From Halogranum amylolyticum (GTDB lineage Archaea; Halobacteriota; Halobacteria; Halobacteriales; Haloferacaceae), in the NCBI RefSeq assembly GCF_900110465.1, contig NZ_FODV01000005.1, positions 62,001 through 126,000 on the forward strand: a stretch of 64,000 nucleotides of DNA, written 5' to 3'. Position numbers and translations under genes: made by a program. Each line of letters starts with the position of its first letter. Within the stretch, counting starts at the first letter, position 1. The notes beneath the pieces are model-generated. The model searched no databases and was not told the DNA's origin. It saw nothing but the letters and a program-made list of their open reading frames with translations. This document shows positions 8,304-16,316 of the stretch, piece by piece.

Positions 8304-8902
8304 CGCTCGACCAGTACCGCTCCGTCGCCGACCGACTGCTCAGCCCGTTCGTCTCGCTGGCCGACAGCGCCGGTCTCTCGCCGGACGGAGTGAGCGTCAT
8401 CGCCTTCGGCTTCGCCGTCGCCGCCGGCGCGGCCTTCTACGTCGCCACTCCGCTCTGGTACGCCCTCGGGGCGTTCTTCGTCTTCTGCAACGGGTGGCTC
8501 GACCTCGTCGACGGCGCGCTCGCCCGCGAACAGGACGTCGCCTCCGCCGGCGGTGACTTGCTCGACCACGTGCTGGACCGCTACGCCGACATCGTCATCC
8601 TCGCCGGGTTGGCGGCGGGGATCGACAACTACGCGCTCGGCCTCGCCGCCGTCACCGGCGTCCTCATGACCTCGTACCTCGGCACGCAGATCCAGGCCGT
8701 GGGGTTGGGTCGGGAGTACGGCGGTCTGCTCGGTCGCGCCGACCGCCTCGCGCTCGTCGGGGTGACGGGCGCCCTCGCCGCGATCGCTCCCGGCGAACTC
8801 GTCGCGGGGTTGACGCTCGTCGGGTTCCTGCTCGTGCTGTTCGCGGTCGTCGGCCACGTCACCGCACTCCAGCGGTTCTGGGGTGCGTGGTCGGATCTCT
8901 AG
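8300..8902 (+). CDS. CDP-alcohol phosphatidyltransferase family membrane protein
   Basis: A 200-residue integral membrane enzyme that transfers a phospho-alkyl group from CDP-archaeol (or a related CDP-alcohol) to an alcohol in polar-lipid synthesis. The complete catalytic motif DG-x2-AR-x8-G-x3-D-x3-D is present (Asp71, Gly72, Ala75, Arg76, Gly85, Asp89, Asp93). There are about five or six hydrophobic segments. Archaetidylinositol-phosphate or archaetidylglycerol-type activity is possible; the alcohol cannot be chosen from sequence. It overlaps the kinase gene by ATGA. Confidence 0.9.
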   Translation: MTLDQYRSVADRLLSPFVSLADSAGLSPDGVSVIAFGFAVAAGAAFYVATPLWYALGAFFVFCNGWLDLVDGALAREQDVASAGGDLLDHVLDRYADIVILAGLAAGIDNYALGLAAVTGVLMTSYLGTQIQAVGLGREYGGLLGRADRLALVGVTGALAAIAPGELVAGLTLVGFLLVLFAVVGHVTALQRFWGAWSDL

Positions 8903-8966
8903 GTCGACGCCGTCGTCGACTCCGCGACATCTGAGAATCGGCCGCGTGACGGCGGCGGGGCGTGCG

Positions 8967-8973
8967 TTTTATA
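8967..8973 (+). promoter_or_regulatory. TATA box of MBF1 gene
   Basis: TTTTATA 25-31 nt before the ATG at 8998. This decides the start: the in-frame ATG at 8962 would lie upstream of the promoter element. Confidence 0.75.
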
Positions 8974-8997
8974 CCTCGGGCTCCTCTACCACAGACC

Positions 8998-9525
8998 ATG
9001 CCCCAGTGCGAGATGTGCGGTGCCGACAAGCCGTCACTCACCACTACGAAAGTCGAAGGTGCCGAACTGCAGCTCTGTGACAGCTGCAAGGACTTCGGGA
9101 CCGAGGTCCGCACTGAATCTGCGAGTTCTACGTCGACGAAGTACTCGACGTCGTCTTCGAAGACGGATCAGTCCTCGGGGTCGTCGGGGAGTTCGTCCTC
9201 GTCGTCCGACGGTAGTACGCGCCGTCGCCGCGACATGTTCGACGACATGGACGAAATCGCGGCGGACTACGACGAGCGGATCCGAGCGGCCCGCGAGAAG
9301 CAGGGTCTGAGCCAGGAGGACCTCGCCGGTCAGCTGAACGAGAAGGCGAGTCTCATCCGCAAACTCGAACGCGGCGATACCCTCCCCAGCGACGACGTCC
9401 AGAAGAAACTGGAGAAGAAACTCGGTATCTCGCTCACCGAAGGGTCGAGCGACGAGGACGCCGACTGGTCCGGAGGATCGTCGACGACGACGACGCTCGG
9501 CGACGTCGTCAAGCGGAAAGACTGA
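8998..9525 (+). CDS. archaeal multiprotein bridging factor 1 (aMBF1)
   Basis: A 175-residue transcription-associated protein. The N-terminal zinc ribbon has CEMCGAD (Cys4, Cys7) and CDSC (Cys27, Cys30). A Ser/Thr-rich linker follows, and then a Cro/CI-type HTH with REKQGLSQEDLAGQLNEKAS and LIRKLERGDTLPSDD. This is the MBF1 architecture; eukaryotic MBF1 bridges activators and TBP, and archaeal MBF1 associates with the small ribosomal subunit. The start at 8998 follows a TATA box and yields the canonical MPQCEMCG N-terminus. It is monocistronic. Confidence 0.92.
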   Translation: MPQCEMCGADKPSLTTTKVEGAELQLCDSCKDFGTEVRTESASSTSTKYSTSSSKTDQSSGSSGSSSSSSDGSTRRRRDMFDDMDEIAADYDERIRAAREKQGLSQEDLAGQLNEKASLIRKLERGDTLPSDDVQKKLEKKLGISLTEGSSDEDADWSGGSSTTTTLGDVVKRKD

Positions 9526-9784
9526 ACGCGCGGACGAAAGAGGATCGCCGACGCTTCTCGACTCGCGACTCCCCCTCTTCGTACCCGGACCCCGTTTTCA
9601 TCGCTCGAGCCGTTTGTCCGTCGGTCACGACCCTCCGGCGGAACGGCCAACGCCCATTTGTGGGAGGATAGTGATATCTCAGTGATGAGACACCGCCTGC
9701 CCCTCCACCGTCGTTCGGGCGACGCCGGTGACAGCGGACCTCTCGGACCGACGGATATCGCCACGTCCCGCGCGCCCAGGACCC

Positions 9785-10408
9785 ATGCGTGATCTCTCGG
9801 CGAGCGTAGTCTCAGGGCGCTCCGTGATCGGGGAGGTCCTCGCGAACGCCGTCGCGAGGAGCTCGACGCTCGGCGTGCTGGTGCCTGCAGTCTGGCTCGT
9901 GACCGGGAGCCACATCCGCATCGACGGCGAGAGGTTCGACAACGAGGTCCGGTCGACGGTGTTCCGAACCATCGTGGACTCGCCGGGGACGTACGTCGCG
10001 GCACTCGCTGAGGAGACCGACATCCCCCGGTCGACCATTCGCTACCACGTGCGAGTACTCGAACGGGAGGGGGCGGTGTTCGGCGAGAAGATCAGGGGGA
10101 GACATCGGTGTTTCCCGAGGTGCCACGACGACCCGGCGCTCACCGCCGCACTCGCCGACGAGGTCCTCGTCGACGTCCTCGAGGCCATCGCCCGCGTCGA
10201 ACCCGCGAGTACCAGCGAGTTGGCGGCCGAACTCGACCGCGCGCCGAGCACGGTGTCGCACCACATCTCGCGGTTGGCCGAGGACGGACTGGTCGACCGT
10301 GAGCGCGACGGCGGTGCCGTCCTCACGCGACTCGCCGACGACGTCCGGCGCCGCGTCGAGAACCGACGACGCAGGTGGAGTCCGGCCGACCTCCCGGCCG
10401 ACGACTGA
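9785..10408 (+). CDS. tandem winged-helix transcriptional regulator
   Basis: A regulator with two winged helices. The first, about residues 50-110, contains ALAEETDIPRSTIRYHVRVLEREGAVF; the second, about 120-190, contains ELAAELDRAPSTVSHHISRLAEDGLVDRE. A hydrophobic stretch (STLGVLVPAVWLV) near residue 25 might be a membrane segment or part of a helix. The ATG at 9785 (207 residues) is preferred; an in-frame ATG at 9728 would add 19 Pro/Arg-rich residues. No effector domain is visible. The target could be itself or the lipoprotein downstream. Confidence 0.8.
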   Translation: MRDLSASVVSGRSVIGEVLANAVARSSTLGVLVPAVWLVTGSHIRIDGERFDNEVRSTVFRTIVDSPGTYVAALAEETDIPRSTIRYHVRVLEREGAVFGEKIRGRHRCFPRCHDDPALTAALADEVLVDVLEAIARVEPASTSELAAELDRAPSTVSHHISRLAEDGLVDRERDGGAVLTRLADDVRRRVENRRRRWSPADLPADD

Positions 10409-10507
10409 ACGACGGCACCGCCAGAGGGTTTCGACGGTTCGGTTAGAACGCCTTTTCGTTTGTAGACCGTTCTCTGCGACAGGCCAACGCGGCCTGGAGA
10501 CCCCTAT

Positions 10508-10879
10508 ATGAAAGACGATACGACGTTCACACTCGACCGTCGAACGGCAGTGAAAGGGCTCGGCGCGGTCGCGACCGCGTCGCTCGTTGGCCTCGCGGGC
10601 TGTGCCGGTAACGGCGGCGAGGACACGGAGACGACTGAACCCGGAGCGGGCGGGGAAGAGACGACCGAACCGGGAATGGGCGAAGAGGAGACGACCGAAG
10701 CGCCCGAGGAGACGGAGACGGAGACGGAGACGGAAACGGCCGAGACGACGACCGAGGACGGCGAGATGCTCGGCAACGAGACGACGACTGCGAACGAGAC
10801 GACCGGCAACGGGACGACGACCGAAGACGACTCCCTGCTCGGCAACGAGACGACCACCACCACCGAGGAGAGCGCGTAA
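10508..10879 (+). CDS. Thr/Glu-rich Tat lipoprotein
   Basis: A 123-residue exported protein. The Tat motif is DRRTAVKGLG (Arg11, Arg12), followed by a hydrophobic stretch and a lipobox LAGC with Cys32 as lipid anchor. The mature part is low complexity: repeated ETTEPG, an (ET)4 run and at least three NxT sequons (NETT, NETTG, NGTT). This suggests an O- and N-glycosylated, extended surface tail rather than a folded enzyme. The length and repeat content of such genes vary quickly. No function is assigned. Confidence 0.8.
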   Translation: MKDDTTFTLDRRTAVKGLGAVATASLVGLAGCAGNGGEDTETTEPGAGGEETTEPGMGEEETTEAPEETETETETETAETTTEDGEMLGNETTTANETTGNGTTTEDDSLLGNETTTTTEESA

Positions 10880-11067
10880 CGCGACCGCCGGTCGGCGACA
10901 CGTCGTCTCTCGGCAGGTGTCCGTTCGCCTGTCATCCCACGCGTCCGTTTGGCGTCACTCTCGTTCTGTCCTCACCTCGCTCAGTACCGACTCCGACGGC
11001 TCCGGGTCGGGACGCCGAGTCGCGAACGCGAGGCCGCAACCACACGGAGTCTGCGGGTAAATCAAGC

Positions 11068-11073
11068 TATTTA
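11068..11073 (+). promoter_or_regulatory. TATA box of tpiA
   Basis: TATTTA ends 24 nt before the ATG at 11097 and suggests a leaderless tpiA mRNA. Confidence 0.65.
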
Positions 11074-11096
11074 CCGCCGCAGTCGAATCTCTCGGT

Positions 11097-11741
11097 ATGT
11101 TCATCTTGGTGAACCTGAAGGCGTACCCCTGTGACCCGCTCGAGGTCGCGACCGCCGCACGCGACGTTGCCGACGACGCCGGCGTCCGGATCGCCGTCTC
11201 GCCACAGGCGTCCCACCTCTCGCAGGTAGCCGACACCGGCGTCGAGACGTGGGCCCAGCACGTCTCGCCCAACGAGCACGGGAGCAACACCGGGAGCACG
11301 CTCGCCGAGGCCGTCGCCGACGCCGGCGCAGTCGGGACGCTGCTCAACCACTCCGAGAAGCGGATGAAGCTCGCCGACATCGACGCGTCGCTCGACGCGG
11401 CAGACCGGGCCAACCTCGAGACGATCGTCTGCGCCAACAACCCGACGCAGGTCGGCGCCGCGGCGGCGCTCTCGCCGGACGCCGTCGCCGTCGAACCGCC
11501 GGAGCTCATCGGCGGCGACGTCTCCGTGTCGACGGCTGATCCGGGGATCGTCGAGGACGCCGTCGACGCGGCCGCCGCCGTCGACGAGAACGTCGACGTC
11601 TTCTGCGGTGCGGGCGTCTCTAGCGGCGATGACGTCGTCGCGGCGCAGGATCTCGGTGCGACGGGCATCCTGCTGGCCAGCGGCGTCGCCAAGGCCGACG
11701 ACCCGAAGGCGGCGCTCGAAGACCTCGTCTCCGGACTGTAA
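11097..11741 (+). CDS. tpiA: triosephosphate isomerase, archaeal type
   Basis: Interconverts dihydroxyacetone phosphate and glyceraldehyde 3-phosphate. At 214 residues it has the short archaeal TIM-barrel length. Catalytic residues are visible: Asn6 and Lys8 (VNLKAY), His85 (LLNHSEKR) and Glu133 in [10 protein letters not shown]. The phosphate-binding [11 protein letters not shown] and [10 protein letters not shown] are near the C-terminus. It has its own TATA box and is followed by a convergent HerA-like gene 59 nt away. Confidence 0.95.
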   Translation: MFILVNLKAYPCDPLEVATAARDVADDAGVRIAVSPQASHLSQVADTGVETWAQHVSPNEHGSNTGSTLAEAVADAGAVGTLLNHSEKRMKLADIDASLDAADRANLETIVCANNPTQVGAAAALSPDAVAVEPPELIGGDVSVSTADPGIVEDAVDAAAAVDENVDVFCGAGVSSGDDVVAAQDLGATGILLASGVAKADDPKAALEDLVSGL

Positions 11742-11800
11742 CACGGAAAACCAGCGGTCTCTCGTTTTCGACGTGCCGTCGACGTCGGCGTGGCGTCGAC

Positions 11801-13651
11801 TCAGCGTTCGGGCCACGGCGTCGGGTCGTCACCGTCGACGTCGGGTCCATCGCCGACGTCGTCGACGTCGCTCGACGTCGAGTCGTCTGCAGGGAGGAAC
11901 GCCGCCTCGATAGCGTCGACCGTCTCGCCGAACTCGTCGGCGTCGAGTCTGTCGGCGTACTCCTCGCGGACGAGTTCCGGAAGCGCGTAGGCGTACTGCC
12001 CCCGCCCGGCGTGGTCGACGAACCCGTGTTGTCGGAGCGGTCGGTTCCGGCCGTACGCACGCTGACTGTCGCCGGTGCCGCCGGCGGCGACGTGGGCGTC
12101 GACCGGGTCGCTGACGCGTTGCTCGCGGTAGTGACGGAGCATCCTCCGCGAGACCGGGTCGAGCGACTCGATGAGGCTCGTGAGCTCTCTGACGACGTCC
12201 CGCTGGTCGCGAACCGGCCCCTCGTCGGTCGTCTCGTCGACTTCCGTCTTCCCGGATCGCTCTGCTTCCTCCTCGAACCCGGGGTAGCCACGGCCGTCGG
12301 GTTCCTCGTGGTCGTCGGACTCGCCGGCCGCTCCCCGGTCGTCGGCCGGCCAGCCGCTCCACGACGCCTCCGTCGCGTCGGTCGCTTCGGTGGCTGCAGG
12401 CGTGTCGCCCACATCGTCGGCACCGTCGACGTCCGCGGGCGTCTCGACCGCTCGCGTCTCTGTACCGTCTCGCTCGTCCGTGGTGTCCGGAGCTGCCGGA
12501 GCCTCTTGCTCGTCTGCCGCGTCCCCCTCGTAGTCGCCCAGTCCGCGCTGGTGCTCCGGCCGGTTCAGGTTTCGTCCGTCGCCGCCCCGGTACGGTGCCT
12601 CCGCACGCTGCAGCATCGCCTGCGCGAACGTGTCGGCCATGCGGCTCATGTCCTGTGCCTCCTCGAGTTCGCGTCTGAGCTGGCGGATGGTGGCCTCCTT
12701 CTCCTCTAACTCCTGTCGCAGGTCGGCGATCTCGCTCTCCCGACGCGCCTTCTCGTCGGAGATGTCCCGCAGTTCGGAGACGAGATCGCCGCTGACGGAC
12801 TTCAGTTCGGGGCGCTCGAAGTCGTCGAGTCCGGGCGTCGCGCCCGCGTCGAACGTCTGCTTGCGGTGGAACTGGACGCGCCGGAGCGACTCGCTCCAGT
12901 CGGTCATCAGGAACGCCTCGCCGTTCCCCATGTCCTCGATGGCGTCGGCGTACTCGCTGCCGAGGATCCGTCCGACCACCTTCGTGTCGTTGCGCCAAGT
13001 CAGGCGGTGCCACACCAGCCAGTCGCACTGGGTGATGTAGTCCTTCTTGACGTCCGCGGGACGCTGACTGATGCCGACGACCCCGAGGCCGTGTTTCCGG
13101 CCGCGTTTGGCGATCTTGATGAGCATCTTGCCGGCCTCGCCCATCCCACCCTTCTCGGGGATGTACTCGTGGCACTCCTCGACGAGCATCAGGAACGGCT
13201 TCTTCAGTTTCTTCTCCTTGGCGAACAGCTGTCGGGAGACCTGCAGCAGCATCTCTTCGGCGTCGGCCTCGTCGAGGTAGCCGGAGACGTCGAGAATGAT
13301 GGGGACGTTCTGTTCGAGCGCGAGGTTCGCGATCTTCTCTGCGTGCTCGGGGCTGACCTGGATGTCGCACTCGTCGTCCGCGCCGGCGTGGAGGATCTCG
13401 TACTGCTCTTTCAGCCCGTAGTACTCGCCGTCGGTGTCGACGATGAGCACCGGGAACTGCGAGTCAAGCAGGTTCTCGATGACGACGCTCGCCGAGTTAG
13501 ACTTTCCGCCTCCCGACTTGCCGGTGATGAACCCACGTCCGGTGAGAATCTCGACGACCGGAAGCGAAACGGGCGTTCCGACCGGGTCGTCGCCGTCCCC
13601 GCCGGGGCCGTCGCTCACCTCCGCTACGGTGATAGTTTCCTCGTCTGTCAT
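11801..13651 (-). CDS. HerA-like ATPase (DUF87 family) with long acidic tail
   Basis: A 616-residue AAA-type ATPase related to HerA/FtsK translocases. Walker A is GKSGGGKS (44-51), Walker B is in FLMLVEECHEY (153-163), and downstream motifs are KRGRKHGLGVVGISQRPADV and an Arg-finger-like WHRLTWRNDTK. A coiled coil (about 295-340), a low-complexity Asp/Glu/Ala region (about 370-490) and a C-terminal helical, winged-helix-like domain (about 500-590) follow. No HerA-partner nuclease (NurA, SIR2) lies nearby, so the role in DNA processing or defence is unproven. It is the last gene of a minus-strand group with dinB. Confidence 0.88.
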   Translation of the reverse strand: MTDEETITVAEVSDGPGGDGDDPVGTPVSLPVVEILTGRGFITGKSGGGKSNSASVVIENLLDSQFPVLIVDTDGEYYGLKEQYEILHAGADDECDIQVSPEHAEKIANLALEQNVPIILDVSGYLDEADAEEMLLQVSRQLFAKEKKLKKPFLMLVEECHEYIPEKGGMGEAGKMLIKIAKRGRKHGLGVVGISQRPADVKKDYITQCDWLVWHRLTWRNDTKVVGRILGSEYADAIEDMGNGEAFLMTDWSESLRRVQFHRKQTFDAGATPGLDDFERPELKSVSGDLVSELRDISDEKARRESEIADLRQELEEKEATIRQLRRELEEAQDMSRMADTFAQAMLQRAEAPYRGGDGRNLNRPEHQRGLGDYEGDAADEQEAPAAPDTTDERDGTETRAVETPADVDGADDVGDTPAATEATDATEASWSGWPADDRGAAGESDDHEEPDGRGYPGFEEEAERSGKTEVDETTDEGPVRDQRDVVRELTSLIESLDPVSRRMLRHYREQRVSDPVDAHVAAGGTGDSQRAYGRNRPLRQHGFVDHAGRGQYAYALPELVREEYADRLDADEFGETVDAIEAAFLPADDSTSSDVDDVGDGPDVDGDDPTPWPER

Positions 13652-13709
13652 TCGGTTGGTGGCAACTCCGACCGTGGCCCCATAACTCCTGCTGTCGTCT
13701 CGCGACTGC

Positions 13710-14303
13710 TCACGCTTCGACGGTGCGACGCAGTCGGAACTGATAGCCCGACGGCGACGAGGAGTACTCGTCGAAGACGAACTCGTCGGTGGCCGCCTGT
13801 CCCGGTTCGACGGTCGCCGTCCGCTCGCTCCGGAGTCGCCGCCCGTTCTGTAACCGCACCGTCGCCTCGAACGTCACCGAGACGGCGACGTCGTTCTCGT
13901 TACGAACGCTGTACAGCACTCGGTAGGCGTCGTCGTCGTCGAACCCGCGGGAGTGGACGTCGAGGTTGCGCTGGAGGTCAGGGTTCGTCGTCGCGGTCGG
14001 TTCGGCCGTCGGCGTCGGCGACTCCGTCGCGGTGGGCGTGGGTTCGGGTGTCGGCGTCGACGTGGGCCGGTCGGTCGCTGTCGGGGTCGGGTCACGGGTC
14101 GTCGGCGACTGCGTGGCCGCCCCGGCCGATCGGGGGGTCGCCGTCGCGTTCCCACCACTACGACCGTCGGAGGGAGCGTCGTCGTCGCCGTCGGCGACCG
14201 TCGCACCCGTCCACCCGACTGCCGCGCCGCCGAGGAGGACGAGCAGGGACCGTCTGTTTACAGTTGCGTCCTGTACCCACCAGTAGAAGATCCCGTCGCT
14301 CAT
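13710..14303 (-). CDS. Tat-signal exported protein coupled to dinB
   Basis: A 197-residue secreted protein. The start ATG at 14303 overlaps the dinB stop (ATGA). The twin-arginine motif is NRRSLLVLLGGAAVGW (Arg17, Arg18), offset by a 15-residue extension. A Thr/Pro-rich linker with repeated PTPT and TATE units covers about 50-110. The C-terminal domain (DVHSRGFDDDDAYRVLYSVRNENDV onward) looks like a beta-sandwich of the FxLYD type. The coupling of an exported protein to a DNA polymerase gene is unexpected and may only reflect gene compaction. Confidence 0.78.
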   Translation of the reverse strand: MSDGIFYWWVQDATVNRRSLLVLLGGAAVGWTGATVADGDDDAPSDGRSGGNATATPRSAGAATQSPTTRDPTPTATDRPTSTPTPEPTPTATESPTPTAEPTATTNPDLQRNLDVHSRGFDDDDAYRVLYSVRNENDVAVSVTFEATVRLQNGRRLRSERTATVEPGQAATDEFVFDEYSSSPSGYQFRLRRTVEA

Positions 14304-15652
14304 TCGAACTCACCCAACGACGCCTGTCCGTTCCGCTGTCGTCCGGGACCGGAATCGGCCGCCGCCGCGTCGTCGTGCTCGTCGGCGTCGAGCCACTGCC
14401 GGAGGTCGCCTGTCGTCTCGGTCACCTCGGCCGCGTCGTCGGACCGACTGGCGTTCCCCTCGGACGTCTGTGCCGGCTTCGACCCCTCCCAGCCGTCGAG
14501 ACTGGCCTGCTCTTCGGCCGCGAAACTGAGCTTCGAGACGCGGACGCCCAGTTTCCGGACCTCGTCGTCGGCGAACTCCGCGAGGAGGTCGAGTGCGACC
14601 GACTCGACGAGGTCCGGGTCGTCGACCGGCCCGGAGAGCGACCGAGCGCGAGTGTTGACGTCGAACGGAGGGGTGACGACCTTGACGCCGATCGTCCGGT
14701 ACATCGCCCCGCGCCGTCGGGCACGCTCGGCGACGTCGGCGGCCAGCGCACGGACCTTCTCGCGCTTCGCGTCGGTCTCGTCCGTCGCCTCGACGAACGC
14801 CGACTCCCGCGAGAGGCTCTTGGGGCGGCCGGTCGGCGTCACTTCTCGGTCGTCGTACCCTCGAGCCCTATCGTACAGTTCTCGGCCACGCTCGCCGAAC
14901 CGGTTCCGGAGTTCCGTCGGGTCGGCGGCCGCGAGGTCGCCCGCCGTCTCGATCCCCAACTCGCCCAGTTCGCGCGCGGTCACGGGGCCGACGCCGTGGA
15001 CCGACTCGACCGGGAGCGGTGCGAGAAACTGCTGGACTTCGCCGGGTTCGACGACGACGAGCCCGTCGGGCTTGTCGTGGTCGCTGGCGACCTTGGCGGT
15101 GCTCATGTTGGGGGCGACGCCGACGCTCGCCGGGACGCCGACCTCGCGGTCGATCCGTTCTCTGACGTGACGGGCGAACCCCTCTGCGAGCGTCCGACTG
15201 TCGCCGTCGACGGTCTGCCACGACGTCCGACCCGTCACGTCGAGGTACGCCTCGTCGATGCTCACCTCGCGGACGACGTCCGCACAGTCGTGCAACACCT
15301 CCCTGACCCGGTCGGCGATCTCCTCGTAAAACTCCAGATCGACGGGGCGGTAGTAGCCCGCGTCGGCGTCGCCGTCGTCGAGTCGCTCCTCGTCGCGTCG
15401 CGGGAGCAGTTCGAGCGCCGTCGAGATGGGCTGGGCGCTCTCGACGCCGAACTCCCGCGCCTCGTAGCTCGCGGTGGCGACCGCACCGTGCGTCTCGTCG
15501 GCGTCGTATCCCATCCCGACGACGAGCGGTTCGTCCGCCAGCTCGGGATCTCGGAGTCGCTCACAGGAGGCGTAGAAACAGTCCATGTCGACGTGGAGGA
15601 CGATGCGCCGCTCGTCGGCGCCGGGCGTGCCGGGCAGCGTCTCTCCACTCAT
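14300..15652 (-). CDS. dinB: DNA polymerase IV (Y family)
   Basis: Translesion polymerase of 450 residues. Catalytic acids are in VLHVDMDCFYASCE (Asp22, Asp24) and SIDEAYLDV; the steric-gate/finger region is GMGYDADETHGAVATASYEAREFG. The thumb helix-hairpin-helix follows with VHGVGPVTARELGELGIETAGDLA. It ends with GQASLGEFE, which contains a QxxLxxF PCNA-interacting peptide. The ATG at 15652 is chosen because it gives a family-like N-terminus; the open frame runs 26 codons further upstream to 15730 without recognisable protein. Confidence 0.93.
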   Translation of the reverse strand: MSGETLPGTPGADERRIVLHVDMDCFYASCERLRDPELADEPLVVGMGYDADETHGAVATASYEAREFGVESAQPISTALELLPRRDEERLDDGDADAGYYRPVDLEFYEEIADRVREVLHDCADVVREVSIDEAYLDVTGRTSWQTVDGDSRTLAEGFARHVRERIDREVGVPASVGVAPNMSTAKVASDHDKPDGLVVVEPGEVQQFLAPLPVESVHGVGPVTARELGELGIETAGDLAAADPTELRNRFGERGRELYDRARGYDDREVTPTGRPKSLSRESAFVEATDETDAKREKVRALAADVAERARRRGAMYRTIGVKVVTPPFDVNTRARSLSGPVDDPDLVESVALDLLAEFADDEVRKLGVRVSKLSFAAEEQASLDGWEGSKPAQTSEGNASRSDDAAEVTETTGDLRQWLDADEHDDAAAADSGPGRQRNGQASLGEFE

Positions 15653-15738
15653 CGTCTGTCTCTGGGAGGGCGGGGATGCTGAAACTTCGGGGTGCGGAGT
15701 GAAAGTGAACGCCCGGAGCGGCGTCACCACACGTCACT

Positions 15739-16167
15739 TTACTTCAGCCGTTCCTGCAGGAACGACGGGTGGGCGGCGGTGACACCGTCGATCGAGAGGA
15801 TGTCGCCGCTGATGACGTCGCCGAGGGCGTCGCCGTCGGAAGCGCGCACCTCGGCCATCAGCATGTGGTCCCCCGAGGAGGTGTAGAGCGTCTCGACGGC
15901 GTCGAGGTCCTTCAGTGCGCGCGTCGCCTCGACGTAGCGCTCGCTCTCGACGTCGATACCGACGAGGGCGATCGACTGTCCGGAGAGTTTCTTCGGGTCG
16001 ACGTCGGCGGAGTAGCCGACGATGACGCCGTCGTCTTCGAGTTTGTTGATGTACTTGCGGACCGTCGGCTTGGACACCCCCGCACTCTCGGCGATGTCGG
16101 CGTAGGAGGCCTGCGCATCCGCTTCGAGGGCGGCGAGGATGCGGTCCTCTGTGGAGACGGAGCTCAT
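15739..16167 (-). CDS. Lrp/AsnC-family transcriptional regulator
   Basis: A 142-residue regulator with an N-terminal HTH (STEDRILAALEADAQASYADIAESAGVS, then KPTVRKYINKLEDDGVI) and a C-terminal RAM effector domain (IALVGIDVESERYVEATRAL onward). Proteins of this group sense amino acids or other small ligands. The start at 16167 follows a TATA-like ATTTTTT and a short palindrome between that element and the start, so autoregulation is likely. It is the nearest minus-strand regulator downstream of porB. Confidence 0.9.
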   Translation of the reverse strand: MSSVSTEDRILAALEADAQASYADIAESAGVSKPTVRKYINKLEDDGVIVGYSADVDPKKLSGQSIALVGIDVESERYVEATRALKDLDAVETLYTSSGDHMLMAEVRASDGDALGDVISGDILSIDGVTAAHPSFLQERLK

Positions 16168-16177
16168 ACGAACCAGT

Positions 16178-16199
16178 TTCTGTTGCCAGAAAAAATACC
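16178..16199 (-). promoter_or_regulatory. promoter and palindrome of the Lrp gene
   Basis: On the minus strand GGTATTTTTT (16190-16199) is a TATA-like element about 25-30 nt before the ATG. The perfect inverted repeat TTCTG-TTGC-CAGAA (16178-16191) lies between that element and the start, a place where an Lrp dimer could repress its own gene. Confidence 0.5.
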
Positions 16200-16316
16200 T
16201 TGCGAACCGGAAACGCGTTGTCTCCCTCCGGAAAACAGGTCGGCTCTCGCTCAGCGATGGAGGACAGCGACTCTCCGTGCTCGAAAGAAAGGGTACACCG
16301 TGAACGCCGCGTGGCG

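Noticed and set aside
8962..8997. Earlier ATG for the MBF1 gene
   Set aside because: It lies upstream of the TATA element at 8967-8973, so the transcript cannot include it.
11801..13651. A HerA-NurA or HerA-SIR2 defence system
   Set aside because: No nuclease, SIR2 or DUF4297-type partner gene is adjacent on either side.
12866..15682. A 938-codon open frame antisense to the HerA-like and dinB genes
   Set aside because: It is a by-product of high GC and biased codon use on the other strand; the translation lacks domains, while the minus-strand genes have clear motifs.
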